From a virus, in IMG/VR virus record IMGVR_UViG_3300004097_000003, positions 1 to 64,000 of that record: DNA of 64,000 bases; one strand, given 5' to 3'. The notes below the pieces were generated by a model that was given only the letters and a program-made list of their open reading frames with translations, was not told the origin of the DNA and did no database searches. The translations under genes and the position numbers were made by a program. Below, piece after piece: positions 27,387-36,986 of the stretch; positions within the stretch are counted from its first letter, which is position 1; each line of letters starts with the position of its first letter.

Positions 27387-29555
27387 ATGATTAATGAAAT
27401 TCGTTTAAGGACGTTTACTTCGCAGGTTGGAGAGGATAATGAAGTTCTCTCCAGAGACCCGAAGCAGAACGCTATAGAATACGAAGGAGATACAGGTCCC
27501 AATACTAGATTAGTTGAGGATGTCGCCTTCAATAAAAAACTAGGTGTACTAACATTCATTAGAAACAACGGTGAAGTCATTGAAGCAAGCGGGTTCTTAA
27601 CAGAGGATCAGATAGGGCACGGCCCTAAAGGTAAGGTAGGTAGAATAGGTAAAGCAGGTCGTGATGGTGAAGAAGGCCGACTAGGTAAAGAAGGACCTGC
27701 TGGATGTGAAGGTGCGCAAGGTAATGCGGGCGATAAAGGGATGTCAGGTAGAGATGGTGAGGATGGTCCTGTAGGTATAGCAGGTACTTCTGGATGTGAA
27801 GGAGATGTAGGCCCTGAGGGTGACGAAGGGGATAAAGGTCCTAAAGGATTCCAAGGATCGATGGGTAAAGACGGGTTAGACTGTATCATAGGCTGTCCTG
27901 GACCTAAAGGGGAACAAGGTTTAGGTACTTTTGTAGTACAAAAGGAAACACCTACTGAGGAGCACGTATACTTATGGGGCGTTCCTTTTGAGAGCGTTTT
28001 ACCTGAGTTACCCAAAAAGCCTGATGATATGTCAGCTTCAATCAATTCTATAGTAGTTACTATGACTAAGGATAGAGGTACTACTTATACTGCTTCAGGC
28101 TCTTTAATAGTGAGCGACTTTAAAGGTGGTGTAGGACCTTTCTCTATCATTTGGACAGGTGACTATAAAGCTAAGTTAGGTATAACTAAGGATAGTATAA
28201 GTAACGACAGCCTAAGATTATCACTTGATGCCTCCGCTGAAATAGAACCAGGTGAGGTTGCTGAGATTGCTGGCGATGCCGTTGTTACCATAACGGATAC
28301 GTCAAATGGTAAACAGCTAGTTTTACCTACTACGTATGAATTTAAAGGGAGCAACAGTACGGTAGTTGCTCCTCCCATATACGGTAACGTACGTGATGCA
28401 GCCGTTGTTGAAGGTGATGACTTAAAGTTCTTAGTAACTACTACGAGTCCTTTACTCTCATCAGTACGAATCACATATACGCTAAAGTCAGGAACAGCAG
28501 GAACCTCCGACTACAAGGATTTGGGTCAAGGTTACATGGACTTAAGCATAGGCGTGGACCAGTTCTACGTTAATGTAGAAGCAATACGCGATTCTATACC
28601 TAACGAAGATGTGGAAACAATGTCGGTTACTGTTAGTATTCCTGGCGTATCTGAATTAAATGCAGGTGATATGACAGCAATAGGTACTATTACTGAGGCT
28701 GATAGCCATATAGTACCTATTGTCCTAGGGCCTGCAGTGGTGACGGAGGGAAGTACTGCAAAAATAACCATCAGGCTAGGTGGTTCTTACATAGAAGGTG
28801 TCACCGGCGGCTACGCAGTTAAGTATAGAACATTATCGGATACAGCGGGTACGTCGGACTACGTAGCTCGGTCTGGGACTCTAACTTTCACCTATAGTTG
28901 GGAAGAGAAAGTCATTGAAATAGCAACAATAGATGATTCTATTGTTGAAGCCACTGAGCAGTTTTATTTTGAGTTGTACGATGCAGGTGCACATCTTGAC
29001 TTAGGTGGAGATACTAAAAAAGTTACGGTTACAGTTAATGACAATGACGAAACTTATAGGGGTTCTACCGGCGGTGGGTGTATAGGATGGGGTGCGAAAG
29101 TTGAAACGCCTGAAGGTACTACATCTATAGAGACTGTATTGATAGGTGATACTATCCTAGGATACGCTGAGCCTAGTATGTCAACAAGTGCTAATTCAAA
29201 CGATCCAGAAGTATTAAACTGGCACGCCCTTGAGTTAAGAGGCAAACGTGCTTGGGTTATGGTTACAAATGCTAGGCATGATACATACCCTCAATACAAA
29301 GTTATCAACGATCTTAACTTAACTTTCGATCATCCTGTCATGACTAAGCGTGATGGCGTATGGCAGTGGCTACCTGCCCTGCAAGTTATAGTTAGTGATA
29401 TTGTCCTAGGCACTGATAGTCAAGAAGTCCCAGTTACAATAGCTACAGAAGTATACAAAGAACTTAAAGTAGTAGAGCTTGACGTTGAGCCTCACGATGT
29501 CTATTATGTTAACGACATACTAGTCCACAATGTGAATAAAATTGTACATAAGTAA
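27387..29555 (+). CDS. Collagen-like adhesin with Calx-beta and Hint domains
   Basis: 722-residue protein. Residues 1-75 are an N-terminal module shared with four paralogs (GVLTFIRNNGEVIEASGFLT..IGHGPKG). About 29 Gly-X-Y triplets follow, with Cys in GCE/GCP positions that could staple a trimer. Then beta domains: two Calx-beta-like segments (EGDDLKFLVTT..., TEGSTAKITIRLGG..TFTYSWEEKVIEI..DDSIVEATEQFYF) end at about residue 560. The last 158 residues are a Hint domain: Cys565 (CIGWGAKVETPEG), LTFDHPVM (block B-like His), and VHN (Asn715) then a 7-residue tail. See findings: the residue after Asn is Val, so cleavage rather than splicing is likely. Confidence 0.78.
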   Translation: MINEIRLRTFTSQVGEDNEVLSRDPKQNAIEYEGDTGPNTRLVEDVAFNKKLGVLTFIRNNGEVIEASGFLTEDQIGHGPKGKVGRIGKAGRDGEEGRLGKEGPAGCEGAQGNAGDKGMSGRDGEDGPVGIAGTSGCEGDVGPEGDEGDKGPKGFQGSMGKDGLDCIIGCPGPKGEQGLGTFVVQKETPTEEHVYLWGVPFESVLPELPKKPDDMSASINSIVVTMTKDRGTTYTASGSLIVSDFKGGVGPFSIIWTGDYKAKLGITKDSISNDSLRLSLDASAEIEPGEVAEIAGDAVVTITDTSNGKQLVLPTTYEFKGSNSTVVAPPIYGNVRDAAVVEGDDLKFLVTTTSPLLSSVRITYTLKSGTAGTSDYKDLGQGYMDLSIGVDQFYVNVEAIRDSIPNEDVETMSVTVSIPGVSELNAGDMTAIGTITEADSHIVPIVLGPAVVTEGSTAKITIRLGGSYIEGVTGGYAVKYRTLSDTAGTSDYVARSGTLTFTYSWEEKVIEIATIDDSIVEATEQFYFELYDAGAHLDLGGDTKKVTVTVNDNDETYRGSTGGGCIGWGAKVETPEGTTSIETVLIGDTILGYAEPSMSTSANSNDPEVLNWHALELRGKRAWVMVTNARHDTYPQYKVINDLNLTFDHPVMTKRDGVWQWLPALQVIVSDIVLGTDSQEVPVTIATEVYKELKVVELDVEPHDVYYVNDILVHNVNKIVHK

Positions 29556-29565
29556 GGAGAATTAA

Positions 29566-30198
29566 ATGTTAACTAGACCTCCTATGGAATCAGTTAATGC
29601 TAACGGTACTGCCAGTCAGACTGACGTTATAGTTAAAGACGGGAAGTTAGCTGCGGGTAACAAAGAAGATAGTCAAACCGCTGAGGTACAAGATATATTC
29701 TTCGATTCTACTGTCGGTATTCTCGTCATAGAGTTTACTAATGGTGAGACTAAGCGTGTATCTGGGTTCCCTACGTTCGGAACTATACCGGATGGTCCTG
29801 CAGGTCCTACAGGCGACCCTGGTGAAGACGGAAAAGAGGGACGTGACGGACGTGACGGTGAAACAGGAGCACCTGGATGCTTCGGGCCTATTGGACCTAA
29901 AGGAGTAGAGGGTGATCCCGGACGCAATGGCGAAGATGGAGCACCCGGAGCACCTGGACCTAAAGGCTGTCCTGGTCCAGCAGGTAATAAGGGACCTAAA
30001 GGGGAACCTGGAGATGTGGGGGAACCTGGAGTACAAGGACCTCCAGGTGATACAGGTCCTCAAGGCCCTGAGGGTGAGCGTGGTCCAGCAGGTAAAATCA
30101 ACTATATCATAAGTACATCAGACCCAGGAACTAGCGCAGGTGCTGGCAGTATATGGATTAATCCTAACATTACAGAAACCAGCCCGGCTTGGCCGTAG
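29566..30198 (+). CDS. Collagen-like tail fibre protein
   Basis: Paralog of the other collagen-like genes. Starts MLTRPP; a 75-residue N-terminal beta module ([17 protein letters not shown]) precedes about 33 uninterrupted Gly-X-Y triplets (residues about 78-177), including GCF and GCP. The end ([21 protein letters not shown]) matches the C-terminal module of the neighbours. Probably a homotrimeric triple-helical stalk on the virion. AGGAG precedes the ATG. Confidence 0.82.
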   Translation: MLTRPPMESVNANGTASQTDVIVKDGKLAAGNKEDSQTAEVQDIFFDSTVGILVIEFTNGETKRVSGFPTFGTIPDGPAGPTGDPGEDGKEGRDGRDGETGAPGCFGPIGPKGVEGDPGRNGEDGAPGAPGPKGCPGPAGNKGPKGEPGDVGEPGVQGPPGDTGPQGPEGERGPAGKINYIISTSDPGTSAGAGSIWINPNITETSPAWP

Positions 30199-30206
30199 GA
30201 GTTAGT

Positions 30207-31274
30207 ATGAGTGACGTTAAAACCAATATGCTAGATATCGGACATATTAGCGGTGACTTACGAGTCCAAGATGGAACGCTTAAAATTGTCCCTGATTCTA
30301 TGACGCCTAATGGCAATGTTACAGGATATATTGATAAAACAGGAGTCTTGACTATTGACATACCTGGCCACGGTACTATACAAGCAAACGGATTCCTAAC
30401 GCGTGCTGATATCGGTCAGGGGCATGAAGGCAATAGGGGAAATGAAGGCAGTAATGGAACTGACGGATCGATAGGATTAGATGGCTCCAAAGGTGTTATA
30501 GGTGATAGGGGAGAAGTAGGTAGTAGAGGCGTACCTGGAGTAAGAGGACCCAGAGGCATGCAAGGCAGTTTTGGCCAAAATGGCAATAGTGGTGCGGAGG
30601 GAGTTAAAGGAGATGACGCCTTTGTTAATATGTTTATACAGGAGTCAGACCCAGGGGCTCCAGGCGCAGGCGCAGTATGGGTTAAACCTATATACACCCA
30701 CCTGCAAGAAGCCATTGCTGATATACAAGCCAATTGTAGTAGTGATGAAGATGAAGATACAGAGGAATTACCAGTCATTGAAGGTGATTCGGAATCACAT
30801 CCTTATACAAGTGATGGACATGCTACAGGTAGCTTAGTCGTTTACTTCGATACAAGTACGTACACCACTTTAGAAGACAGCGGTAAGGAATTCATACGTG
30901 TAGAAGAAGAAGAAAGATTCATACTAATACTTAGACTACTTTCGCCGTTACCTATTGATGCTGTATTCCAAGTGAAACTTAGAGAGGACCCTACTAATAT
31001 TGCATGGGCGGGATTCAAATGGGATTCAGATGACGCTAAGGGTACTGTAGAAAGAACACTTACAATACCAGCAGGTAAGTTAGTCTCTGATGAACTTACC
31101 GCTTACGTTCCTGAGGATTGGGTAATCGCAAGCGATAGCGGTTATGGCGAACTTGCAATTTCGTCCGATTCAGGTAACAATCAAATAATGATTGACGAAA
31201 GTACGTACCAATTTGTCAGTGATTCCCCCAAATTGAACTATATTAAGATGCGAGTCTATCCTAAGATTTCGTAG
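30207..31274 (+). CDS. Collagen-like protein with Calx-beta-like C-terminus
   Basis: Paralog with the shared N-terminal module (VLTIDIPGHGTIQANGFLTRADIG) and about 22 Gly-X-Y triplets lacking Cys, followed by the DPGAPGAGAVWVKP module. Then an acidic linker (SSDEDEDTEELP) and a C-terminal beta domain of roughly 130 residues with a Calx-beta-like pattern (RVEEEERFILILRLLSPLP, TLTIPAGKLVSDELT). Start at 30207 because TAGGAG lies just before it, rather than the upstream in-frame start that overlaps the previous gene. Confidence 0.78.
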   Translation: MSDVKTNMLDIGHISGDLRVQDGTLKIVPDSMTPNGNVTGYIDKTGVLTIDIPGHGTIQANGFLTRADIGQGHEGNRGNEGSNGTDGSIGLDGSKGVIGDRGEVGSRGVPGVRGPRGMQGSFGQNGNSGAEGVKGDDAFVNMFIQESDPGAPGAGAVWVKPIYTHLQEAIADIQANCSSDEDEDTEELPVIEGDSESHPYTSDGHATGSLVVYFDTSTYTTLEDSGKEFIRVEEEERFILILRLLSPLPIDAVFQVKLREDPTNIAWAGFKWDSDDAKGTVERTLTIPAGKLVSDELTAYVPEDWVIASDSGYGELAISSDSGNNQIMIDESTYQFVSDSPKLNYIKMRVYPKIS

Positions 31275-31307
31275 TATTACATAATTTTCTAAACACGTGA
31301 GGTGCTT

Positions 31308-31799
31308 ATGTTAACAAGACCACCACTAAATGCAATTGATGCTGGAGCCGAAAGCGGTGACGTAACTTCAAATGCACTTAATCTACAAGTAGAATCTATT
31401 GACGATAGTATAGCGACTGAGCTTGGTGCTAAATACGATTCAGTCAATGGCTCTCTAGTTATATCATTCCCAGGATACCCACACCTTAGGATAAACGGCT
31501 TCATGACGCCTATTCATATTAAAGAAGGCAGACAAGGTAAACCTGGGTATGAAGGCAGAGAAGGAATCGAAGGCACTATAGGATCTGACGGAGAGCAAGG
31601 CCAGCAAGGATGTTTAGGCCCAGAGGGTCCTCAGGGACGTCCAGGTCAACGTGGACCTAGAGGTCAGATGGGTTCTCAAGGTGAGATTGGTCCTACGGGT
31701 CCTGATGGGGCTAAAGGAGAGCCTGGAGAATTTCTAGTCTATATACAGAACGACGAACCCGTAGGGGTGGAGCACGGTGCGCTGTGGGTGAAACAATAA
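31308..31799 (+). CDS. Collagen-like tail fibre protein
   Basis: Shortest of the collagen set (163 aa). Starts MLTRPPLN, the same opening as the gene at 29566; N-terminal module (LVISFPGYPHLRINGFMT) then about 22 Gly-X-Y triplets with one GCL, and a short end (VYIQNDEPVGVEHGALWVKQ) matching the family. ATG 31308 follows GAGG by 5 bases and is preferred to the GTG at 31302. Confidence 0.8.
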   Translation: MLTRPPLNAIDAGAESGDVTSNALNLQVESIDDSIATELGAKYDSVNGSLVISFPGYPHLRINGFMTPIHIKEGRQGKPGYEGREGIEGTIGSDGEQGQQGCLGPEGPQGRPGQRGPRGQMGSQGEIGPTGPDGAKGEPGEFLVYIQNDEPVGVEHGALWVKQ

Positions 31800-31811
31800 T
31801 TAGGAACTAAT

Positions 31812-34469
31812 ATGGCACTTAACTTAGAACTATCAAGTTCGAATGAAAAGTCAGTACTATACGATGGTGAGTACGGAGATTTAGACTACATAGAAAGCTC
31901 CTTAACTTTATATTTTAGTGTAGAAGGAACTAGCTCGTATTCTGTTACGATTATCGATGCGGATACAGGAAACGACCAGACGTCTATCGTACAAGTCGGT
32001 CAGGGAACACTAACCATAGACCTTCGTATTCTAAAAAGTTATTTCACAATAGGTACTACCGTATTCGGTGGTACTGTTGTGTTACAGATAGACGATAATG
32101 ATAGTACTGATACTGGTCAGTTTAACATCGACTTCCATTTCGCCGTTACAAATAACGCAGTATACGTGGCTCCAGTGACATTCGGCCTCAGTACAAACGG
32201 TATTGCCATTAGTACTGAGTTACAGCGCAGTAGTGGTATTGATTTCGTTGAGCGCGCCGCGTATCCTACGGTAGAAGTACTTGGAGGCTCAGGTCCTTTC
32301 GAGTACACTTGGGTTCCTGCAAACTTTGAACACTTCTTAATAGAATCAGTAGAAGGTCTTGATACAGACAAACCTACCGTAAACTATAAACTCGATGTTG
32401 CGTCGGACCTACCTGAAGAACTATTTAATTCCGATGGAGGCAAGTGGACTCAGACAGGTATATTTAACGTAAGCGTTCGAGATACCAGTAACGGTGATAT
32501 CTCGTTAGGAGAAGTATCCTGGAGCTTCACTGTTAGTGTACAGGAGGAGGAAAGAGGCGACTCGGTAGTTAAAGAAAGCAGAATCATACCAGGACGATTT
32601 AGAGTACGAAACCCTCTCAATAGCTTCTGGTATGACTTATGTTATTATGAAATGTACGTCTTTGATAAAGATTACCTACAGTGGATTAGACTATTCCCTA
32701 ATAAGGTGTTTGTGCGCGATGGAGGCAGCAGTGATTGGATTGAAATAGGTTGCATTACTGATACTTCCTATGACGACCCTTGTGCAGGCTTCGGGTCAGG
32801 TACCGATTGTTCAGGTGAACCTCAAGATCCTCTTGCGGGATCTGGTGATGGATTTGGTTCTAATGGTCCTTCATACGATGTCGATACAGGATATCCTGCA
32901 GGCTTTGATATGCCTGACAGCTCACTCGGTGGCTACGGTATTAAGATTGCACCTAAAGCCACTGGTTACGATACTCCGGTAGGTTACATAATGCAGCGTC
33001 CCGGACTACAGTCGGAAGAATCTTATGATCCTACAGGTCTATCTGCCGATGAAGGCGCTCACGGTAAGTATAATAGTCCTAACTTAAATGGAGCCAGCAC
33101 TTGGGGTAGAGGTGCAGCGGTTACTGAGACTATATATGAATTACCTGCACAGAATGGTTATTACGAACTTCTCTATGCTGCTTACGATTCCGTTAGTATC
33201 GATGTTTACTACGTAGGTCAGCGAGTAGCTACAACATGTGGACCTGTGCCTAAGTTGACGCGAGGTCTATTGACGTTTAATGTTAACATAGCGACAGGTC
33301 TAGGTGAAAGACGTATCATGATTAGGGTACGTGGTGCCGAGGATGTTAGATGGGCTTACCAAGTAGTAGGTCCTAAAGCTTCACCTGTGCTACAAGATTT
33401 CGATAACCAAGACGATGATGATTACGCAAATATCAATGAGTTTCTTTACGAAGAATCTGAAATGATGCAAACCCAGTACATAGGTACGCCTATGTTTCCT
33501 GCACCCTGTCACGGCACTGTAGGTAATGTAGATCAGACGTTTCCTTGGGCATTATCTGATAGAATTGAGACGCAAAACTGGTTTGAGTACTATCACTATG
33601 TCGGCGAAAACGGGGGTCCAATGGTGCTCGATTTTAGCTCATGGGCAGCCGCTGACTACGTTGAAATCTGGCAAAATGGGGTTCGGATAGCTACATCTCA
33701 AGATTATAACCAAACTCCAGGCTATGTTGATTTTATATATGAAGCCCGTGAAGGCGTTCAAGATATAATGGTTAGAGTGCATACAGAATCAAAAGGTATG
33801 GGTCAAGATTTAAGTACTTGGTACTATACACTATTCTGCCCTAACGCAATTGGCCACAGAAGACAACCATGGCCTTGTGGGCCTGACGTTATATACAGCA
33901 TGGGACATCCTGCCACAGAGGATAACTTTGATATAGATAACGGCGTCGAGCGTGGTGCCTTTAAAGTATACATGCGAGAGTGTACGGCTACTACATTAGT
34001 TAGAGTATTCAATAGAGACGGAGACTTGATAACGTCGATGACGGGCGAAGGTGACTTCGATGTAGAGGCTTTCAATTTCGATGTGGTTACAGGAGAAGTA
34101 CATAAGGATATATATGTACGTGTTGAGACTTCTATAGGGCATGGTTGGCAATACACCGTAAGTTGTCCAGTACCTTTACTTGATATAATACTAAAACCTG
34201 TAGACCCAAGTGTAGAGTGGTCTATAACCGATGAAATTATACAGGACGATTCTGAGTATGTCGAACTTATCGTAAGCATAAACAAAGCCCAATTGGTTGA
34301 TAGGTCTATTGATTGGGCTACTAGCAACGACACTGCGTATGACCTAACGGACTACTGTGCTGCTAACGGAACTGTGACAATACCTGCTGGACAGACTAGT
34401 ATTAAGATTCAAATTAATTTAGCTCCTTGTGATGCTGAGGATGAGGATGAGGATGCACCTAGCACCTGA
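31812..34469 (+). CDS. Large structural protein with repeated beta-sandwich domains
   Basis: 885-residue protein, not matched to a named family. It contains at least three domains of about 85 residues with the shared pattern ...V.I(Y/W)..G.RI..S...G...F......(I/V)M.RV......W.Y.V.(C)P, seen around residues 445-520, 580-675 and 700-790; a Calx-beta-like segment ends the protein (SIDWATSNDTAYD...GTVTIPAGQTSIKI). Tail is acidic (DAEDEDEDAPST). Likely a tail-fibre or whisker protein. Cys pairs (CGP, CPN, SCP) recur at domain ends. Confidence 0.75.
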   Translation: MALNLELSSSNEKSVLYDGEYGDLDYIESSLTLYFSVEGTSSYSVTIIDADTGNDQTSIVQVGQGTLTIDLRILKSYFTIGTTVFGGTVVLQIDDNDSTDTGQFNIDFHFAVTNNAVYVAPVTFGLSTNGIAISTELQRSSGIDFVERAAYPTVEVLGGSGPFEYTWVPANFEHFLIESVEGLDTDKPTVNYKLDVASDLPEELFNSDGGKWTQTGIFNVSVRDTSNGDISLGEVSWSFTVSVQEEERGDSVVKESRIIPGRFRVRNPLNSFWYDLCYYEMYVFDKDYLQWIRLFPNKVFVRDGGSSDWIEIGCITDTSYDDPCAGFGSGTDCSGEPQDPLAGSGDGFGSNGPSYDVDTGYPAGFDMPDSSLGGYGIKIAPKATGYDTPVGYIMQRPGLQSEESYDPTGLSADEGAHGKYNSPNLNGASTWGRGAAVTETIYELPAQNGYYELLYAAYDSVSIDVYYVGQRVATTCGPVPKLTRGLLTFNVNIATGLGERRIMIRVRGAEDVRWAYQVVGPKASPVLQDFDNQDDDDYANINEFLYEESEMMQTQYIGTPMFPAPCHGTVGNVDQTFPWALSDRIETQNWFEYYHYVGENGGPMVLDFSSWAAADYVEIWQNGVRIATSQDYNQTPGYVDFIYEAREGVQDIMVRVHTESKGMGQDLSTWYYTLFCPNAIGHRRQPWPCGPDVIYSMGHPATEDNFDIDNGVERGAFKVYMRECTATTLVRVFNRDGDLITSMTGEGDFDVEAFNFDVVTGEVHKDIYVRVETSIGHGWQYTVSCPVPLLDIILKPVDPSVEWSITDEIIQDDSEYVELIVSINKAQLVDRSIDWATSNDTAYDLTDYCAANGTVTIPAGQTSIKIQINLAPCDAEDEDEDAPST

Positions 34470-34625
34470 TACTTTCCTAGCTACTATACGTAAAGCTTTT
34501 GAATCTGTAATACCATTTATGTGATTTGATAACCATACAGTCATAAAGTATTAGGGAGTAAGGAGTTAGTAGACCTTGCAGGTAAGTCAGGTAAATGGTG
34601 GCAAGTACTTAATTAAGGAATTATA
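34470..34625. other. Longest intergenic gap
   Basis: A 156-base gap between two structural genes, the longest in the window. It has a purine-rich stretch (GGGAGTAAGGAGT) about 60 bases before the next start and AAGGAA just before the ATG at 34626. I see no convincing open frame, hairpin terminator or promoter; it may hold a processing site or weak promoter. Confidence 0.4.
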
Positions 34626-36419
34626 ATGGCAAAACGATTTCATGTTGACTTAGCGAATCCTAGTTTCGGAGTCATAGAAAAAGGTAAAGGAATTGTAACG
34701 ATTCTGGAGGTAGCTGAACCTTTACCTCCAGAGCGGCCTGAACCCGAACTAGTAAATGAATACATCTGGGAATGTATATTTGAAAACTTAGATGGTGATG
34801 AGGTGAAGTCTGTACCTCATAATAGCGAAGAAGGCTACGAGTATATGATAGCCCATATAGATCTAGAAGGTGATAACGAGATTACTTGGAGCCACGTAGC
34901 TAGATTTATAGGGGACAATCCCACAGGTACACCTATGGCGCAGAATATAGATAGTGGTGTAGGCGTGAGTGACAATTTTGGTATATTTATAGATACGTCC
35001 AACGGTAGTTCTATAATAATTAAAATTATGCGTAGACCTCTACCTGTAGCTGCCGACGAAGACAGCAGAGTAACAGGAAATGAGTTCGTCCGTGTTAGCG
35101 GAAATGACTTAAGCTACCAGTGGGATTTAAACTACGAATACTACATAACCTGTACTTATGGCACACTATCTAACTATACAGGAACTATAATTACCGATGA
35201 AGTATCCTACGGCTATTCGAGCATAGATAAATCAACTGCTTGGATAGCAAACATCGATCAGGATAGGAAGAAGTGGGTAGGGTTTGGACATAAATCATCA
35301 GAGCCTGGTAATAAATCTTATCGTACAGTAGTTACAAAGAGATGTGACTTACACAGCGTATGGCGCAGGCCTTGGTCGGCATCTAGCCTTCCAGCTAGTG
35401 AGTTTGCCAATGAGCATAAACGTGTTAAGAATAACATGGATAGTCCTTCTACTACTTTAACGTTCGACTGGAAAGATAACAAAGAATACCTCGTCATGAT
35501 GGCGGATACTTCTTCTGACAACGAGGTAGCTTGCGCTAAAGTGTATACTACTCCTGGTCTGTTAGAAGTACCAGGCGTAACTAGACATAAATCAGGTATT
35601 GCTGCACCTGGTGGTAACCCATCATGGATAGAATTCCTACAGACCAGCGTAGGCGGTAGTAAAAAGATAGAGGCGCACCACGGATATATATTAAATATAC
35701 TCGAAAGAGATATGTTCTATGACCCTGGGACGTGCGGCGCTGAAGGTTTCGTAGGTCCTGTTAGCTCTATTTCATCTTTAGCTAGTATTAACACAATAGG
35801 TAAAATCGCGTTTATGTCTGACACCCCAGGTATTACAAAATACGGGGCTTCGGCTACAGACGGTTCAGCTTTGGAAGTTGAGGCTTATATAGGGGACTGG
35901 ACAGGCAATGTACCCGATGTATACAATGATAAGTATACTAGCGATATTCAAGGTATAGCGATACCTTATAGTTACGGTGGGGGTATCGCTAGTAACATGA
36001 CGCCTTCCGATCCGTATCTAGCCGAGTCAAAATCTACGGCTTGGAGAGGCTGGTACCTATCCGTCATAGACGAAACTGAACACACTTCTGGTATTAAGTA
36101 CAGTAAGATAACGAGTATCGATATTAACAAGTACGTAGATGGCCACACTTTAGTAATAAGGTGTGAGGACTCTGCTGATGGTGATTATACGCTTGAGAGT
36201 AATTCCTCGATAGTGGACAACAACACAGGACGCTCCGTTAGCCTTAGTGATATCTACGGAATCAGAACTAAAGCATTACACATAGGATTTCAAGATACCT
36301 TAGCAAGAAATCAGTCAGGAATGGATGCTGAGGTTACTATTGCTATTGAATTTGAATTTCATGATGGTACGATGTTTTCACATACATTGACTCTTGCCGC
36401 TAATAGTGAAATATATTAA
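34626..36419 (+). CDS. Structural protein, 597 aa
   Basis: Not recognised as a named family. Large beta-rich protein with Gly- and Tyr-rich strands, a Pro-rich linker (EPLPPERPEPE at residues about 30-40), and no signal peptide. Position between collagen-like and adhesin genes suggests a virion surface protein. AAGGAA precedes the ATG. Confidence 0.74.
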   Translation: MAKRFHVDLANPSFGVIEKGKGIVTILEVAEPLPPERPEPELVNEYIWECIFENLDGDEVKSVPHNSEEGYEYMIAHIDLEGDNEITWSHVARFIGDNPTGTPMAQNIDSGVGVSDNFGIFIDTSNGSSIIIKIMRRPLPVAADEDSRVTGNEFVRVSGNDLSYQWDLNYEYYITCTYGTLSNYTGTIITDEVSYGYSSIDKSTAWIANIDQDRKKWVGFGHKSSEPGNKSYRTVVTKRCDLHSVWRRPWSASSLPASEFANEHKRVKNNMDSPSTTLTFDWKDNKEYLVMMADTSSDNEVACAKVYTTPGLLEVPGVTRHKSGIAAPGGNPSWIEFLQTSVGGSKKIEAHHGYILNILERDMFYDPGTCGAEGFVGPVSSISSLASINTIGKIAFMSDTPGITKYGASATDGSALEVEAYIGDWTGNVPDVYNDKYTSDIQGIAIPYSYGGGIASNMTPSDPYLAESKSTAWRGWYLSVIDETEHTSGIKYSKITSIDINKYVDGHTLVIRCEDSADGDYTLESNSSIVDNNTGRSVSLSDIYGIRTKALHIGFQDTLARNQSGMDAEVTIAIEFEFHDGTMFSHTLTLAANSEIY

Positions 36420-36429
36420 GGAGATTACT

Positions 36430-36984
36430 TTGCCTACTGTTCAAAAACATTGGCTAGTTAACGAATTGGACATTAATACTTATGACGGAAGTTATCAAGT
36501 AGAAGGTGTCCCTTACGTTAAGAACCAAAGCTGTGGCTTTATCATTAAACCTAATTGGGGACTTAGTGTTGACGTAGTTAGCGGTAAGACTATCTTGGGT
36601 CCTAAAAAAGGTAACTTAATGTTAGCTATAATACCGGATAGTACATTACATAAGTCCGAGTGGCTAGAAGGCCAGACGTCAGGTGTTATCGACATAGGGC
36701 GTTTTCATTACGAAGATAGCCAAAGCTACGACTTCACTATTGTATCCAAAAGGGAATCAGGTAAAGGAATAGTCGTACCTCCAGTAGGGACGCATAGCTT
36801 TAAGCAAGATGTATATTCATGGCTTAAATCCCCAGATGCTGCGGTATTTTCTTTCGAAATACATTTGGTAATTGATGACACAACGGATTATATACAAGAG
36901 TTCACTCCGTTATTAGTTAATTTAATAAAAACTCAGAAGTCCAGCAATATAGGCTTCCACGCCGAAGACAAAATAGAGGTATAG
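36430..36984 (+). CDS. Structural protein with TTG start, 184 aa
   Basis: Not recognised. I choose the TTG at 36430 because AAGGAG lies 6 bases before it; the in-frame ATG at 36394 would overlap the previous gene and lacks a ribosome site. A beta-rich protein; together with its neighbours it may form part of a fibre complex. Confidence 0.68.
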   Translation: MPTVQKHWLVNELDINTYDGSYQVEGVPYVKNQSCGFIIKPNWGLSVDVVSGKTILGPKKGNLMLAIIPDSTLHKSEWLEGQTSGVIDIGRFHYEDSQSYDFTIVSKRESGKGIVVPPVGTHSFKQDVYSWLKSPDAAVFSFEIHLVIDDTTDYIQEFTPLLVNLIKTQKSSNIGFHAEDKIEV

Positions 36985-36986
36985 TA

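Noticed and set aside
27608-28045. Long minus-strand Pro/Ser-rich frame opposite the collagen repeats
   Set aside because: It is the reverse complement of the Gly-X-Y repeats, which gives Pro-rich open frames by composition; similar ones occur opposite 29673-29927 and 30416-30778. No ribosome site.
29079-29555. Hint region as a splicing intein
   Set aside because: The residue after the terminal Asn is Val, not Cys, Ser or Thr, and only seven residues follow, so normal protein splicing is unlikely; cleavage remains possible.
34470-34625. Possible tRNA or small RNA in the longest gap
   Set aside because: I could find no cloverleaf arms, CCA-like end or stable hairpin by eye.
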